This document shows positions 8,129-18,487 of a stretch of 64,000 nucleotides of DNA, piece after piece. Numbering within the stretch: the stretch's first letter is position 1; each line of letters starts with the position of its first letter. Both the position numbers and the translations under genes were made by a program. This DNA comes from Rhodococcus sp. NBC_00297 (GTDB lineage: Bacteria; Actinomycetota; Actinomycetes; Mycobacteriales; Mycobacteriaceae): contig NZ_CP108041.1 of NCBI RefSeq assembly GCF_036173065.1, positions 310,001 to 374,000 on the forward strand. Reading direction: 5' to 3'. The notes beneath the pieces are model-generated. The model had not been told where the DNA came from, did not search any database, and saw nothing but the letters and a program-made list of their open reading frames with translations.

Positions 8129-8793
8129 CGCACACCACCGAGTCCCACGAGGAACGGGTTGCTGCCGCGTTCCGCGCCGATGGTGGTGGACTCGCCGTGT
8201 CCGGGCAACACGGCGGTCTCGTCGTCGAGGCACAGCAGGTGCTCGGCGATCGAGGCGAGCAACTGCTCGTGATCGCCGCCGGGCAGATCGGAGCGGCCGA
8301 TCGATCCCGCGAAGAGCGTGTCCCCCGAGAAGATCACCTGCTGCTCGCCCCCGTCGAGACGGAAGACGACGGAGCCACGGGTGTGACCGGGCGTGTGCGC
8401 GACGGTGACACCGAGTCCGGCCACGTCGAGAACGTCGCCGTGCGCCAGTTCCACCACCGTCGCGGGCTCCTCGAAGGTGGAGTGCGCGATCAGCGGCGCC
8501 AGGACCGGGCCGATACCGGACGCCGGATCGGTGAGCATGTGGCGGTCGTCGGGATGGACGTACAGGGGAATGTCGAAGCGCGCGCACACCGGCGTCGCGT
8601 CCCACATGTGATCGAGGTGGCCGTGCGTGAGGAGCACTGCGATGGGCGTCAGGCCCGCGTCGTCGAGGAACGAGTAGAGCGGCGCCGCGGCGTCCTGGCC
8701 GGGATCGACGACGATGCAGTCCGTCCCCTCGTCCCGACTGACGACGTAGCAGTTCGTCTGGAACATGCCGGCGGGGAATCCGGTGACACGCAC
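8125..8793 (-). CDS. MBL-fold hydrolase, glyoxalase II-like (Rv2581c homologue)
   Basis: 222 aa. Complete metallo-beta-lactamase motif set: [11 protein letters not shown] (HxHxDH), [25 protein letters not shown] and the final [13 protein letters not shown]. These match the glyoxalase II-like hydrolases, which cleave thioesters with two metal ions. The GTG start at 8793 gives a typical N-terminus ([17 protein letters not shown]) and has GAGGAGT about ten bases upstream; longer upstream readings lack family similarity. The gene overlaps hisS by four bases. The real substrate is not known. Confidence 0.88.
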   Translation of the reverse strand: MRVTGFPAGMFQTNCYVVSRDEGTDCIVVDPGQDAAAPLYSFLDDAGLTPIAVLLTHGHLDHMWDATPVCARFDIPLYVHPDDRHMLTDPASGIGPVLAPLIAHSTFEEPATVVELAHGDVLDVAGLGVTVAHTPGHTRGSVVFRLDGGEQQVIFSGDTLFAGSIGRSDLPGGDHEQLLASIAEHLLCLDDETAVLPGHGESTTIGAERGSNPFLVGLGGVR

Positions 8794-8889
8794 AGTGAAG
8801 GACTCCTCATGCTTTGCGGTGCAGCGATCCGCGATCGGACGAATGCCACCAGCGTAGGCGGTGCGACCGGGCGCCCCGGAACGTGGGGC

Positions 8890-8922
8890 AGGCACCTCGG
8901 CCGTCCACCGGGTCAGGTGCCT
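8890..8922. promoter_or_regulatory. Inverted repeat in the divergent MBL/cyclophilin promoter region
   Basis: AGGCACCT (8890-8897) and AGGTGCCT (8915-8922) form a perfect 8-bp inverted repeat with 17 bases between arms. It lies between two divergent genes and could be an operator. Nothing else in the interval 8794-8984 is recognisable. Confidence 0.3.
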
Positions 8923-8984
8923 CTCAGGGAAGCCTGGCACACTTCTGCTGCTCACCCGCTCCAGCGAGAAGAGGAACGCCAACC

Positions 8985-9857
8985 GTGCCGACGAACGAAC
9001 AACGACGTGACGCTGCCAAGCGCAAGCTCGAACGCCAGCTCGAGAACCGTGCCGCTCGGGCGCGACGACGCAAGCAGGCGACCATCGCCGCCGCCGTCAT
9101 CGGACTGGTCGTCGTCATCGGCGGCGTCGCTGTCGCCATCGGTGTGACACGCGGCGACGACGACACCGCCGTCGAGGCCTCCGACTCCCCCACCAGCGAG
9201 AACGCGACTCCGGAGGGCATGCTGCCCGCCGGCCGCTCGGAACCGCTGCCCGAGACCGTGAGCTGCTCCTACCCTGCGGGCGGCACTGCCGCGAAGCCGG
9301 CGAACGCTCCGCAGACCGAGAACGTGCCCACCACGGACGACAACGTCAGCGTCAGCATGGACACCTCGCAGGGTCCGATCGGCCTGTCGCTGGACGCCAC
9401 GAAGGCGCCGTGCACCGTGAACAGCTTCGCCTCGCTGGCCGGGCAGAACTATTACGACGCCACTCCCTGCCACCGTCTGACCACGGCCGACAGCCTGAAG
9501 GTCCTGCAGTGCGGTGACCCGACCGGCGCCGGAACGGGCGGCCCGGGCTACCAGTACGCCAACGAGTTCCCCACGGACCAGTACGCCGACGATCCGGCCG
9601 CGTTGCAGTCGCCCGTCCTGTACCCCCGCGGAACCATCGCGATGGCGAACGCCGGCGCCGACACCAACGGCAGCCAGTTCTTCCTCGTGTTCGGCGATTC
9701 GCAGCTGCCCCCGAACTACACGGTGTTCGGCACGATCGACGAGACCGGCCTCGCGACGCTCGACAAGATCGCCGCAGCGGGCGTCGAGGGTGGCGCGCAG
9801 GACGGTGCGCCGGCTCTCGCGACCACCCTGAACACGGTGCGGCTCGACCTGGCCTGA
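8985..9857 (+). CDS. ppiB: Membrane-anchored cyclophilin-type peptidyl-prolyl isomerase
   Basis: 290 aa. A highly charged N-terminus (NRAARARRRK) is followed by one membrane segment (about 33-53), a Thr/Ser/Pro-rich linker, and a cyclophilin domain (about 125-290) with YPRGTIAMANAG and GSQFFLVFGDSQLPPNYTVFG. It should act outside the membrane on exported proteins. It matches Rv2582 of M. tuberculosis in position and architecture. The usual active-site FHR is altered to CHRL, as the domain reads YYDATPCHRLTT, so catalytic strength is uncertain. The GTG at 8985 follows GAAGAGGAA; longer readings run into the divergent promoter region. Confidence 0.9.
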   Translation: MPTNEQRRDAAKRKLERQLENRAARARRRKQATIAAAVIGLVVVIGGVAVAIGVTRGDDDTAVEASDSPTSENATPEGMLPAGRSEPLPETVSCSYPAGGTAAKPANAPQTENVPTTDDNVSVSMDTSQGPIGLSLDATKAPCTVNSFASLAGQNYYDATPCHRLTTADSLKVLQCGDPTGAGTGGPGYQYANEFPTDQYADDPAALQSPVLYPRGTIAMANAGADTNGSQFFLVFGDSQLPPNYTVFGTIDETGLATLDKIAAAGVEGGAQDGAPALATTLNTVRLDLA

Positions 9858-9875
9858 CGGCTCACCCCGCACACT

Positions 9876-9942
9876 CCCGCGAGTACGCCGACAGTGTCGT
9901 GATTCCGGACGGGATCACGACACGTCGGACGTACTCGCCGGG
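9876..9942. repeat. Intergenic palindromic element, copy 1
   Basis: Two arms of about 28 bases (9876-9903 and 9914-9942) are reverse complements except for two single-base bulges. The arm core is GCGAGTACG...GTGTCG. It sits between convergent ppiB and rel, so it may act as a bidirectional terminator. A clearly related palindrome occurs at 23175-23238 in a different context. Confidence 0.85.
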
Positions 9943-9955
9943 GGTGTGTCGAGCT

Positions 9956-12466
9956 CTAGGCCGCCGAGGTCAGGCGGTACACGTCGTACACGCCCTCGAC
10001 GTTGCGCACCACGTTGAGCACGTGGCCCAGATGCTTGGGATCACCCATCTCGAAGGTGAACTTCGAGATGGCGACCCGATCGCCCGAGGTGGTCACCGAC
10101 GCCGACAGGATGTTGACCTTCTCGTCGGCCAGCGCCTTCGTGACGTCGGAGAGCAGACGGTGGCGATCGAGTGCCTCGATCTGGATCGCGACGAGGAACA
10201 CCGACGACGGCGACGGGGCCCACTCGACCTCGATCAGCCGCTCCGACTGCGTCTGCAGCGACCCGGCGTTGGTGCAATCGGTGCGGTGCACGCTCACCGA
10301 GCCACCGCGGGTGACGAAGCCCATGATGTCGTCTCCCGGCACCGGGGTGCAGCACTTCGCCAGCTTGGCGACGACGCCGTCCGCACCCGACACCATGACC
10401 CCTGCGTCGCCGACGCGGCGCGGACGGGTGGGAATGGTGGACGGGGTGGACCGCTCGGCCAGTTCCTCCTCGACATCGCCGACACCGCCGAGGTGAGCGA
10501 CGAGACGCTGCACGACGTGCTGCGCCGAGACGTGGTTCTCCCCCACCGCGGTGTAGAGAGCCGAGACATCGACATACCGCAGCTCGTGCGCGATGGCCGA
10601 CATGGACTCGCCGTTCATCAAGCGCTGCAACGGAAGTCCCCCGCGCCGCACCTCCTTGGCGATGGCGTCCTTGCCGGCCTCGAGCGCTTCCTCGCGACGT
10701 TCCTTGGCGAACCACTGGCGGATCTTGGTCTTCGCACGCGGCGACGCGACGAAGGTGGCCCAGTCGCGGCTCGGTCCGGCTGTCGGGGCCTTCGAGGTGA
10801 AGACCTCGACCACCTCGCCGTTGTCGAGCTGACGCTCCAGCGCGACGAGGCGCCCGTTGACGCGGGCACCGATGCACCGGTGCCCCACCTCGGTGTGCAC
10901 GGCGTAGGCGAAGTCCACGGGACACGATCCGGCGGGCAGGGTCACCACGTCGCCCTTGGGGGTGAAGACGAAGATCTCCTTGACCGCGAGGTCGTACCGC
11001 AGCGACTCGAGGAACTCCCCCGGATCCGCGGCCTCCCGCTGCCAGTCGAGTAGCTGGCGCATCCACGCCATGTCGTCGAGCTCCGTCGCGTCACCGGAGT
11101 GACGGCCCTTCGTCTCCTTGTATCGCCAGTGCGCGGCGATGCCGAACTCGGCGGTGCGATGCATGTCGCGGGTGCGGATCTGCACCTCGAGAGGCTTGCC
11201 CTCGGGACCGACGACCGTGGTGTGCAGCGACTGGTAGACCCCGTAGCGCGGCTGCGCGATGTAGTCCTTGAACCGTCCGGCCATCGGCTGCCACAGCGAG
11301 TGGACCACGCCGACGGCGGCGTAGCAGTCCCGGATCTCGTCGCACAGGATGCGCACGCCGACCAGATCGTGGATGTCGTCGAAGTCGCGGCCCTTGACGA
11401 TCATCTTCTGGTAGATCGACCAGTAGTGCTTGGGCCGACCCTCGACCACGGCACTGATGCGGGAGGCCGACAGGGTCGCGTTGATCTCGGCGCGCACCTT
11501 GGCGAGATAGGTGTCGCGTGACGGGGCCCGGTCGGCGACGAGGCGCACGATCTCGTCGTACTTCTTGGGGTGCAGGATCGCGAACGCGAGGTCCTCGAGC
11601 TCCCACTTGACCGTCGCCATGCCGAGGCGGTGCGCGAGAGGTGCGATGACCTCGAGGGTCTCCTTCGCCTTGCGCGCCTGCTTCTCCGGCGGCAGGAAGC
11701 GCATCGTACGCATGTTGTGCAGCCGGTCGGCCACCTTGATGACCAGCACCCGCGGATCCCGCGCCATCGCGATGATCATCTTGCGGATGGTCTCGCCTTC
11801 GGCGGCGGTGCCGAGCGCGACCTTGTCGAGCTTCGTCACGCCGTCGACGAGATGGGCGACCTCGTCGCCGAACTCGGTGCGCAGCTGGTCCAGCGAGTAG
11901 CCGGTGTCCTCGACGGTGTCGTGCAGCAGCGCCGCGACGAGCGTCGTGGTGTCCATTCCCAGCTCGGCCAGGATGTTGGCGACCGCGAGCGGGTGCGTGA
12001 TGTACGGGTCACCCGACTTGCGCATCTGCGTGGCGTGCCGCTCGTCGGCCACGTCGTACGCGCGTTGCAGCAGCCCGAGGTCCGCCTTCGGGTACATCGA
12101 CCGGTGGGTGCCGGCCAACGGCTCGAGCACCGGCTTGACCGCGGTGTTGCGCTGCGCGGTGATGCGGCGGGCCAGCCGCGCACGAACGCGCCGGGACGCG
12201 GACGACGGCGCAGTGGGGGTGGCGGAGGAGGGTGCCGGATCGGGCACGGGCTCCGCGGCGGGTGCGACCGGCTCCGGTGTCAGGGCATCGGTGCGCGCTG
12301 TCGGATCGGCAGGCTCCGCCCTGGAGGGCACGGGCTCCGTCGCGGCCTCGTCAGCAGCAGCGTCGGCAGGCAGGACGGCGTCGGACGGCAGGGACTCCCC
12401 CGCGGCAGGCGGCACTGCTGCGGACTCCTCGGCGGTACGACCGATGTATCGCGTCATGATCGACAC
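9956..12466 (-). CDS. rel: Bifunctional (p)ppGpp synthetase/hydrolase Rel
   Basis: 836 aa. Makes and degrades the alarmone (p)ppGpp in the stringent response. In order: an Ala/Pro/Glu-rich extension (about 1-95), the HD hydrolase domain ([11 protein letters not shown], His182-Asp183), the synthetase domain ([13 protein letters not shown] and [16 protein letters not shown]), a TGS domain ([29 protein letters not shown]), and a C-terminal ACT domain. Both catalytic centres look intact. The N-terminal extension is longer than in M. tuberculosis Rel (790 aa), and a start four codons in (MTRYIG) is also possible. It lies 86 bases after apt, as in mycobacteria. Confidence 0.96.
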   Translation of the reverse strand: MSIMTRYIGRTAEESAAVPPAAGESLPSDAVLPADAAADEAATEPVPSRAEPADPTARTDALTPEPVAPAAEPVPDPAPSSATPTAPSSASRRVRARLARRITAQRNTAVKPVLEPLAGTHRSMYPKADLGLLQRAYDVADERHATQMRKSGDPYITHPLAVANILAELGMDTTTLVAALLHDTVEDTGYSLDQLRTEFGDEVAHLVDGVTKLDKVALGTAAEGETIRKMIIAMARDPRVLVIKVADRLHNMRTMRFLPPEKQARKAKETLEVIAPLAHRLGMATVKWELEDLAFAILHPKKYDEIVRLVADRAPSRDTYLAKVRAEINATLSASRISAVVEGRPKHYWSIYQKMIVKGRDFDDIHDLVGVRILCDEIRDCYAAVGVVHSLWQPMAGRFKDYIAQPRYGVYQSLHTTVVGPEGKPLEVQIRTRDMHRTAEFGIAAHWRYKETKGRHSGDATELDDMAWMRQLLDWQREAADPGEFLESLRYDLAVKEIFVFTPKGDVVTLPAGSCPVDFAYAVHTEVGHRCIGARVNGRLVALERQLDNGEVVEVFTSKAPTAGPSRDWATFVASPRAKTKIRQWFAKERREEALEAGKDAIAKEVRRGGLPLQRLMNGESMSAIAHELRYVDVSALYTAVGENHVSAQHVVQRLVAHLGGVGDVEEELAERSTPSTIPTRPRRVGDAGVMVSGADGVVAKLAKCCTPVPGDDIMGFVTRGGSVSVHRTDCTNAGSLQTQSERLIEVEWAPSPSSVFLVAIQIEALDRHRLLSDVTKALADEKVNILSASVTTSGDRVAISKFTFEMGDPKHLGHVLNVVRNVEGVYDVYRLTSAA

Positions 12467-12552
12467 CTCCTCAGCTGCTCGAGAGACCCGACTCTATCCG
12501 CCGTCACCGGAGCGCACAGCGCACGCCCTCACATCTTCTCGAGGTCGGATGC

Positions 12553-13113
12553 TCAGACGACGCCCAATGTCGTGAGCGGTCCATGCTTCCAACGCTCGCG
12601 GCCGCCCAGAACTTCCACCTCGAGAACGACGGCGGCACCCACCACGATGGCTCCGCACCGCGTCAACAGTTCGGCGGCGGCCTCGAGTGTGCCGCCGGTC
12701 GCGAGCACGTCGTCGACGACGAGTACGCGGCGCCCCTCGAGCGCGATGCCCTCGGCGGAGATCTCGAGCTCCGCCGTGCCGTACTCGAGTTCGTACGACT
12801 GCCGGTGCACCGGCGGGGGTAACTTCCCCGCCTTGCGGACGGCGATCACGCCGGTGTTCAACGCCAGCGCGACGCCGGCACCGAGCAGGAAGCCGCGCGC
12901 GTCGATACCGGCCACGACGTCGGCGTCACGGCCCGCCTCGGCGAGCGAGTCCACCACGGTGCGCAGCCCCTCCGCGTCGGCGAACACGGGCGTGAGGTCG
13001 GCGAAGCGCACTCCCGGCGTGGGGAAGTCGTCGGCCCAGCGCGTCAACCGGGCGACGACGTCCGATCCACCGGGTGCGCTCGTGGTGGGGCTGCTCGATC
13101 CGGGTGTACTCAT
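12553..13113 (-). CDS. apt: Adenine phosphoribosyltransferase
   Basis: Purine salvage: adenine plus PRPP gives AMP. 186 aa. The PRPP-binding motif VLVVDDVLATGGT is present, with GIDARGFLLGAGVALALN and the Tyr-containing YELEYGTAELEI flexible loop. The ATG at 13113 overlaps the stop of the upstream binding-protein gene by four bases (ATGA). The order binding protein, apt, rel is that of Rv2585c-Rv2583c. A Ser/Thr/Pro-rich stretch of about 15 residues precedes the catalytic core. Confidence 0.94.
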   Translation of the reverse strand: MSTPGSSSPTTSAPGGSDVVARLTRWADDFPTPGVRFADLTPVFADAEGLRTVVDSLAEAGRDADVVAGIDARGFLLGAGVALALNTGVIAVRKAGKLPPPVHRQSYELEYGTAELEISAEGIALEGRRVLVVDDVLATGGTLEAAAELLTRCGAIVVGAAVVLEVEVLGGRERWKHGPLTTLGVV

Positions 13114-14831
13114 CCGACGAGTATCCACTTGTCCATGTTCCATCCCGCACCCGCGACCGTCGGGTTCGACTCCACACCACGCATTCCGGACGCCACCGCG
13201 GTGACGCGCGGCGCGTTGTAGAGCGGGAGGGTGGGCATGTCGGTCCACAGGATGTTCTCCGCCTCGACCGCCGCGGCGAGCACGGTGGCGTCGGACTGGT
13301 CGACGGCCAGGCGATCGATCAGCTCGTCGAGACGCCCGTTGGCGTAGCCGCCGACGTTGACGCCCTGTCCGCCGCGCAGGGCGAAGCGACCGGGATCGGC
13401 GGAGGACGTGCCCGACGCACCCGCCTGTCCGGCGGTGGAGGCCAGGACGGCGTCCACTTCCCCGTCGCGCAGAGCGAGCGGCGAGAAGGTCGGCGACGAC
13501 GCGTCCACGATCTCGATGCCGAGAGGTGCGCAGGACGATGCGATGGCGGCGACGACGGCCGCGCGGCGCTCGTCGGGCCCCAGGTAGCCCACGCGGACGA
13601 TGGGGTCGGTCAGACCCGCTTCGGCGAGACCCGCGGTCACCCCGGCGACGTCCGCGGTGCGGTACCGCTCCGCCGCGGTGGCCGCCACCGAGCGGTAGGG
13701 CAGCGTCGCGGGAAGGGTGGTCCGGCTGTCGACGATGCCGGACCCGCGGCCGGTCTCCGCCTCGTATCCGGGGTGGCCGTGCTGCGCGTACAGCTCGCCG
13801 CGGGGAACGCACGCAGCGAAGGCGCGGCGTGCGGCCGGGTCGACGAAGACACCGGACGTGGCCATGGTCAACTGCTCGACGCCGAATGACGGCTGAGCCG
13901 TCGACGTGAAGCCGTCGGGCGTCGCCGTGCCGCCGTCGGCGTCGACGACCTCGATGTCGCCCGATGCCGCCTTGGCCGCGATGTCGGCGCCCTTGGGCCA
14001 CACGACGACACGATCCGTGGCGGCGGGAACACCCCACCACCGTTCGTTGGGTACGAGCGCGAGACCGTTCTCGACCGAGTACGACTCGATGCGGAAGGGC
14101 CCGGACGACACGAAGACCGCCGGGTCGACGGTTCCGACGTCCTCCCCCTCCGCCGGGGTGAGGTTCCATCCGGTGTTCCAGACGTCCGCGACGCGCCGCA
14201 GTGCGTCCTGGTCACCGCCGGCGAGGGTGCTCACCACGTCCGGCACGCCGGCGATGCGGGCCGCGACGTGTGCGGGCATCATCGTCCCGGCGCCGAAGAG
14301 GGACTGCCACTCGACGTACCCGCGTCCCGAGCGGAACGTCACGGTCGCGACCTTGTCCGCGGGAGCGCAGTCGATGCGTTCGATGTCGGTGTAACCGGCG
14401 GTGGACGCGGCGTCGAAGAGCGGCGCTCCGTCCGCGGCTGTCCGGCCGCTGCGTGCGGCCCACGCCAGCACGAGGTCGTCGCACGTCATCGGCACACCGT
14501 CGGACCACACGGCGGGCGCGGCGAGCGTGTAGGTGACCACCTGCTGCTCGCCGGGTACCTCCACGGCCGTCCCGATGTCGGTGTCGCTCACGGCACCGCC
14601 GCTCGGGGCTGTGAGCGCGAATCCGGGCAGGACTCGCGAGAAGGCCTGCGGCGCAGCCGAGACCGATCCGGCGACGGTTCCGCCGTTGTAGGTGGTGACG
14701 GTGTTGTCGACGGCGTAGCCGATGGACGGGATGCGGGTGTCCTCGTCGCCGCACGCCACGAGTGTCGTGGCCGTGATCGCGGCGAGCGCCGCGACGGCGA
14801 CGCCTGTCCTGACCCCTGACGACGCACGCAT
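13110..14831 (-). CDS. Lipoprotein, ABC transporter family 5 (peptide-type) substrate-binding protein
   Basis: 573 aa. A signal peptide with lipobox (TTLVAC, Cys about residue 27) predicts a lipid-anchored extracytoplasmic protein. The body resembles SBP family 5 (DppA/OppA type): SAAPQAFSRVLPGFALTAPSG near the start, VWSDGVPMTCDDLVLAW, and the C-terminal NVGGYANGRLDELIDRL. It matches Rv2585c in position. No permease or ATPase is nearby, so it either serves a distant transporter or has another role. The start at 14831 puts the signal peptide at the N-terminus and is one base from the secF stop; further upstream codons overlap secF. Confidence 0.87.
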   Translation of the reverse strand: MRASSGVRTGVAVAALAAITATTLVACGDEDTRIPSIGYAVDNTVTTYNGGTVAGSVSAAPQAFSRVLPGFALTAPSGGAVSDTDIGTAVEVPGEQQVVTYTLAAPAVWSDGVPMTCDDLVLAWAARSGRTAADGAPLFDAASTAGYTDIERIDCAPADKVATVTFRSGRGYVEWQSLFGAGTMMPAHVAARIAGVPDVVSTLAGGDQDALRRVADVWNTGWNLTPAEGEDVGTVDPAVFVSSGPFRIESYSVENGLALVPNERWWGVPAATDRVVVWPKGADIAAKAASGDIEVVDADGGTATPDGFTSTAQPSFGVEQLTMATSGVFVDPAARRAFAACVPRGELYAQHGHPGYEAETGRGSGIVDSRTTLPATLPYRSVAATAAERYRTADVAGVTAGLAEAGLTDPIVRVGYLGPDERRAAVVAAIASSCAPLGIEIVDASSPTFSPLALRDGEVDAVLASTAGQAGASGTSSADPGRFALRGGQGVNVGGYANGRLDELIDRLAVDQSDATVLAAAVEAENILWTDMPTLPLYNAPRVTAVASGMRGVESNPTVAGAGWNMDKWILVG

Positions 14832-14832
14832 G

Positions 14833-16038
14833 TCAGCTCCTCCGCTTGCCGCGCTTACCCGTCGGGCGCGCGCCTGCGCGAGGCGCCGCGGCCGCAGTGC
14901 GTGCGGTCTTGGCCGGAGCATCCGTTGCCGTGGCGGTCGCCGTGGAACTGGCGCCGGCCGGAACCGCGCTCTCGGCGCGCGGACGCGTGGTGCCCTCGCG
15001 CTTCGCGAGCACCTTCTTCGTGTGCGCCGCGACCGGGCCCCACCGTTCCTTCAGCGTGACCACCAGCGGGGTCGCGAAGAAGATCGACGAGTAGGCGCCG
15101 ATGACGATGCCGACGAGCTGGACCAGTGCGAGATCCTTCAACGTCCCCACACCCAGCAACCAGACCGCGATGACGATGAGGGCGATGACAGGGAGCACGC
15201 TGATGACGGTGGTGTTGATCGAGCGCATCAGCGTCTGGTTCACCGCGAGGTTGGCCTGCTCGGCATAGGTGCGCCTGTTGAGGTGCAGGATGCCGCGAGT
15301 GTTCTCCTCGACCTTGTCGAACACCACCACGGAGTCGTACAGCGAGAAGCCCAGAATGGTCAGCAGTCCGATGACGGTCGCCGGAGTGACCTCGAACCCG
15401 ACCAGCGAGTAGACACCCGCCGTGACGAGGATGTCGAAGAACAGGGCCGCGATACCGGCGAGCGCCATGTCCCGCTCGTACCGGACGGCGATGTAGATGC
15501 TGACGATCACCAGGAACACCACGAGCGCGATCAGCGCCTTGTCGGTGATCTGGGAACCCCAGGTCTCACTGACGTCGGTGAAGGAGACCGCATCGCGCGT
15601 GGTCTCACCCTCCGCGTTGGCGGGCTGGAACGCGTCGAACAGGGCCGTCTGCAGCGCGGACGCCTGCCCCTGGTCCAGCGACTCGGAGCGGATCTGCACG
15701 GTGGCGCCGGATCCGGTGCCCACGGTCTGGACGGCGACGGCGTCCTGACCGAGGGTGTCGGTGTAGATCTCCTCGACCTGCGCGGTGTCGACGCCCTGCG
15801 GAGCCGGGAACTGCACGCGCGTGCCGCCCTCGAAATCGATACCGAGCGTGAAGCCGCGGACCGCGATCGACAGCAACGACACCAGCACGAAGGCCGCGGT
15901 GACGCCGTACCAGAGGCGACGGCGTCCGATGATGTCGAACGCGCCGGTGCCCGTGTAGAGCCGCGACAGGAGTCCGCGACCGGCCTCGGGTGCGTCGGGA
16001 ACGGTGTCCTCGGTGGTGGTGGTGGTCGTCTCGGCCAC
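14833..16038 (-). CDS. secF: Protein-export membrane protein SecF
   Basis: 401 aa. Works with SecD to use the proton-motive force to help the Sec channel finish protein export. The first membrane helix (about 40-60) is followed by the conserved FTLGIDFEGGTRVQF and a periplasmic domain. Five more helices follow, including VIGLLTILGFSLYDSVVVFDKVEENTR. The C-terminus is a basic, Ala-rich tail (about 60 aa) ending in KRGKRRS. The start is three bases after the secD stop. Confidence 0.96.
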   Translation of the reverse strand: MAETTTTTTEDTVPDAPEAGRGLLSRLYTGTGAFDIIGRRRLWYGVTAAFVLVSLLSIAVRGFTLGIDFEGGTRVQFPAPQGVDTAQVEEIYTDTLGQDAVAVQTVGTGSGATVQIRSESLDQGQASALQTALFDAFQPANAEGETTRDAVSFTDVSETWGSQITDKALIALVVFLVIVSIYIAVRYERDMALAGIAALFFDILVTAGVYSLVGFEVTPATVIGLLTILGFSLYDSVVVFDKVEENTRGILHLNRRTYAEQANLAVNQTLMRSINTTVISVLPVIALIVIAVWLLGVGTLKDLALVQLVGIVIGAYSSIFFATPLVVTLKERWGPVAAHTKKVLAKREGTTRPRAESAVPAGASSTATATATDAPAKTARTAAAAPRAGARPTGKRGKRRS

Positions 16039-16041
16039 GGG

Positions 16042-17787
16042 TCAGGCCTCCTTGCTCGGGCCGGCTGCCGCGGTAGCAGCATCGCGGGTGGTCTTGGCGG
16101 CGGCAGCGCGTTTGCGCGCGCGGGCGATCTCCTGGACCGCACCGAGACCGTTGATCGACGGCTTGGACCAGAACTCGGACCGCGAGGCGAGATTGACCAG
16201 TGGCCACGTCACGAGGATCACGATGACGATGTCCAGCAGGGTCGACAGGCCGAGCGTGAACGCGAAGCCGCGCACCTGACCGACGGCGAGCACGTACAGC
16301 ACCGCCGCCGCGATGAAGCTCACCGCGTTGCCGGACAGGATGGTGCGCCGCGCACGGGCCCAACCACGCGGAACCGCCGAGCGGAAGCTGCGGCCCTCGC
16401 GTATCTCGTCCTTGATGCGCTCGAAGAACACCACGAACGAGTCGGCGGTCATACCGATACCGATGATCAGACCGGCGATGCCGGCGAGATCGAGCGTGAA
16501 CGAGATCCATCGACCGAGCAGTACGAGGATCCCGTAGATGGCGACCAGCGACAGCACCAGCGACAGCGCCGTGAGGATGCCGAGCATGCGGTAGTAGAGG
16601 AGGCAGTAGATGAGGACGAACACGAGGCCGATGGCGCCGGCGATCAGGCCTGCCTCGAGCGACGCGAGTCCCAGCGTCGCCGACACTGTCTCCGCCTCGG
16701 AGGCGGCGAACGACAACGGCAGCGATCCGTACTTCAGCGTGTTGGCGAGCTCGCGGGCACTGTCGGCGGTGAAATTGCCGGTGATCTGCGTGGCGCTGCC
16801 CGCGGGGGTCGCGCCCTGGATGACCGGTGCGCTGACGACCTTGGAGTCGAGGGTGAACGCGGCCTGCTTGCCGATGTTCGCCGACGTGAACTGAGCCCAG
16901 GTGTTGCCACCCTCGGTGGTGAAGCTGAGGGAGACGACGTTGCGGGACTGCTGGGTGTCGAACTGCGAGCTGGCGTCGGCGATCTGCTGTCCGTCGATGA
17001 TCGACGGCTCGAGGATGTAGACCGCGGTGCCGTCCGTGGAGCAGGCGACGAGCGGCAGGGCCGGATCGTCGTTGCCCTGCAGGGGGTCGGGCGCGGAGCA
17101 GTCGATCGTGGCCATGGCCTGCTGCTGCACTGTCGGGTCGGTGCTCTGCCGCTGCGCCTTCGCCTCGGCGATCGCGTCGGCGGTCTCGTCCGCCGACGAC
17201 GCGGGCGGGGCGGCACCGGGCTCGGAGGCGGAGGTGTCGGACGGCGCGGGTGTCTCGGACGGGGCGGGGGTGTCCGTGGGGTCCTGCGCCGGGAAGGGGC
17301 GGTTCTGCGGCGCCGGTGTCGCCGGAGCCGTGGTGGCCGCAGGGTCGGCAGCCGCGGGGTCGGCAGCGGGGTCGGTCGCCGCGGGAGCGGGAGTGCCCGC
17401 CGGAGTGGGGGCCTGGGACGTCAGCACCGGGCGGATGTACAGCCGGGCCGTCTGACCGAGTGTGCGGGCCTGCGAGCTGTCGTCGCCGGGAACCGTGATG
17501 ACCAGGTTCTGACCGTCGACGACCACCTCGGAGCCGGAGACACCGAGACCGTTGACGCGGGTCTCGATGATCTGCTGCGCCTGACGCAGGCTCTCCTGGC
17601 TCGGGGCGCTGCCGTCGGGCGTGCGCGCGGTGAGCGTGACGCGTGTTCCACCCTGCAGGTCGATGCCCAGCTTGGGAGTCGGGGACTTGTCACCGGTGAA
17701 AAAGACCAGGACGTACACGAGGGCGATGAAGACGCCGAACACGGCGAGATACCGCACCGGATACGAGGATCCGCTGGATGGGGCCAC
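16042..17787 (-). CDS. secD: Protein translocase subunit SecD
   Basis: 581 aa, SecF partner. The N-terminal helix (about 11-30) leads to [14 protein letters not shown] (P1 domain). The SecDF core is complete: [19 protein letters not shown]-type block, LRYGSLPL-like [10 protein letters not shown], and six membrane helices with [25 protein letters not shown]. Between residues about 124 and 200 there is a Pro/Ala/Thr/Asp-rich insertion into the periplasmic part, likely a flexible linker; similar inserts occur in mycobacterial SecD. A strong hairpin lies between yajC and this gene, so secD may have its own promoter. Confidence 0.96.
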   Translation of the reverse strand: MAPSSGSSYPVRYLAVFGVFIALVYVLVFFTGDKSPTPKLGIDLQGGTRVTLTARTPDGSAPSQESLRQAQQIIETRVNGLGVSGSEVVVDGQNLVITVPGDDSSQARTLGQTARLYIRPVLTSQAPTPAGTPAPAATDPAADPAAADPAATTAPATPAPQNRPFPAQDPTDTPAPSETPAPSDTSASEPGAAPPASSADETADAIAEAKAQRQSTDPTVQQQAMATIDCSAPDPLQGNDDPALPLVACSTDGTAVYILEPSIIDGQQIADASSQFDTQQSRNVVSLSFTTEGGNTWAQFTSANIGKQAAFTLDSKVVSAPVIQGATPAGSATQITGNFTADSARELANTLKYGSLPLSFAASEAETVSATLGLASLEAGLIAGAIGLVFVLIYCLLYYRMLGILTALSLVLSLVAIYGILVLLGRWISFTLDLAGIAGLIIGIGMTADSFVVFFERIKDEIREGRSFRSAVPRGWARARRTILSGNAVSFIAAAVLYVLAVGQVRGFAFTLGLSTLLDIVIVILVTWPLVNLASRSEFWSKPSINGLGAVQEIARARKRAAAAKTTRDAATAAAGPSKEA

Positions 17788-17924
17788 GGTGAGTGCTTCT
17801 CCTGAGTGAGACGGACCGGCTGGAGGAGACGGACCTGCTGCTGGTCGGACGGGGGTGGAGCGCGGCGGCGGCGGGCGTCACGGACGGCCGGAGCCTGACC
17901 GACCGTACCCTCTCCACAACGACG

Positions 17925-17956
17925 CACCGCCCCCGAGGACGACCTCGGGGGCGGTG
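17925..17956 (-). terminator. Strong hairpin between yajC and secD
   Basis: A perfect 14-bp stem (CACCGCCCCCGAGG and its complement) with a 4-base loop. It lies 14 bases after the yajC stop on the minus strand. No clear T run follows on either side. It probably ends or attenuates the ruvCAB-yajC transcript before secD. Confidence 0.75.
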
Positions 17957-17969
17957 TATCCGCTTTGTC

Positions 17970-18374
17970 TCACTCCTTGGTGAGTCGTGCCTGCGATCGG
18001 CCGTCGTCCGCGCCGCCGAGGCCGTTCTCCAGGCTGTCGACGCGCGATCCGGCGTCGCTGTGGTCCTCGAAGTCGCTGGTCGGACCGGAGTTCTCCGCAC
18101 CTGACTCGTCCAGCTCGTCCTCGTCGGGCAGCACGTCGCGCACGACGGCACGCGACCAGGTGGTGATGATGCCGGGAGCGATCTCCAGGTCGACGGTGGT
18201 CTCGGTGAGTCCGTCGACGAGGCCGTGCAGCCCGGACGTGGTCAGGACGCGATCACCGATGGACAGCGCTTCCTGCAGCTCGACCGTCTTGGCCACCTCA
18301 CGCTTCTGGCGGCGGATGCCGAGAAACATGGGCACGAGCAGGGCGAGAACGAGAAGCGGAAACAGCAGTTCCAT
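17970..18374 (-). CDS. yajC: Preprotein translocase subunit YajC
   Basis: 134 aa. Small accessory protein of the SecDF complex. One N-terminal membrane helix (about 3-20) is followed by a basic turn (IRRQKREVAK) and the conserved SIGDRVLTTSGLHGLVDGLTETTVDLEIAPGI. The C-terminal 50 residues are acidic and disordered-looking. ATG 18374 is chosen because a TTG at 18386 sits directly against the AAGGA. The acidic tail and overall length match mycobacterial YajC. Confidence 0.92.
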   Translation of the reverse strand: MELLFPLLVLALLVPMFLGIRRQKREVAKTVELQEALSIGDRVLTTSGLHGLVDGLTETTVDLEIAPGIITTWSRAVVRDVLPDEDELDESGAENSGPTSDFEDHSDAGSRVDSLENGLGGADDGRSQARLTKE

Positions 18375-18438
18375 CAGAAACGTCAATCCTTAGATCTTGG
18401 GACTCGGAACCTTCAGTGTGCCACGTTCGGTCGGGCGA

Positions 18439-18459
18439 TCGGGCGTGTCGACCGCCCGA
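18439..18459 (-). terminator. Possible terminator after ruvB
   Basis: TCGGGCG and CGCCCGA form a 7-bp stem with a 7-base loop in the 113-base gap between ruvB and yajC. No T tract is seen. If real it would separate ruvCAB from yajC. Confidence 0.4.
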
Positions 18460-18487
18460 AACGCCGCGATCGTCCGGATCCACCGGC

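Noticed and set aside
14722-17805. A 1027-codon plus-strand open frame opposite secF and secD
   Set aside because: Its product is Arg/Gly/Asp-rich with no family similarity, and it is antisense to the clear secD/secF genes. High GC produces such frames.
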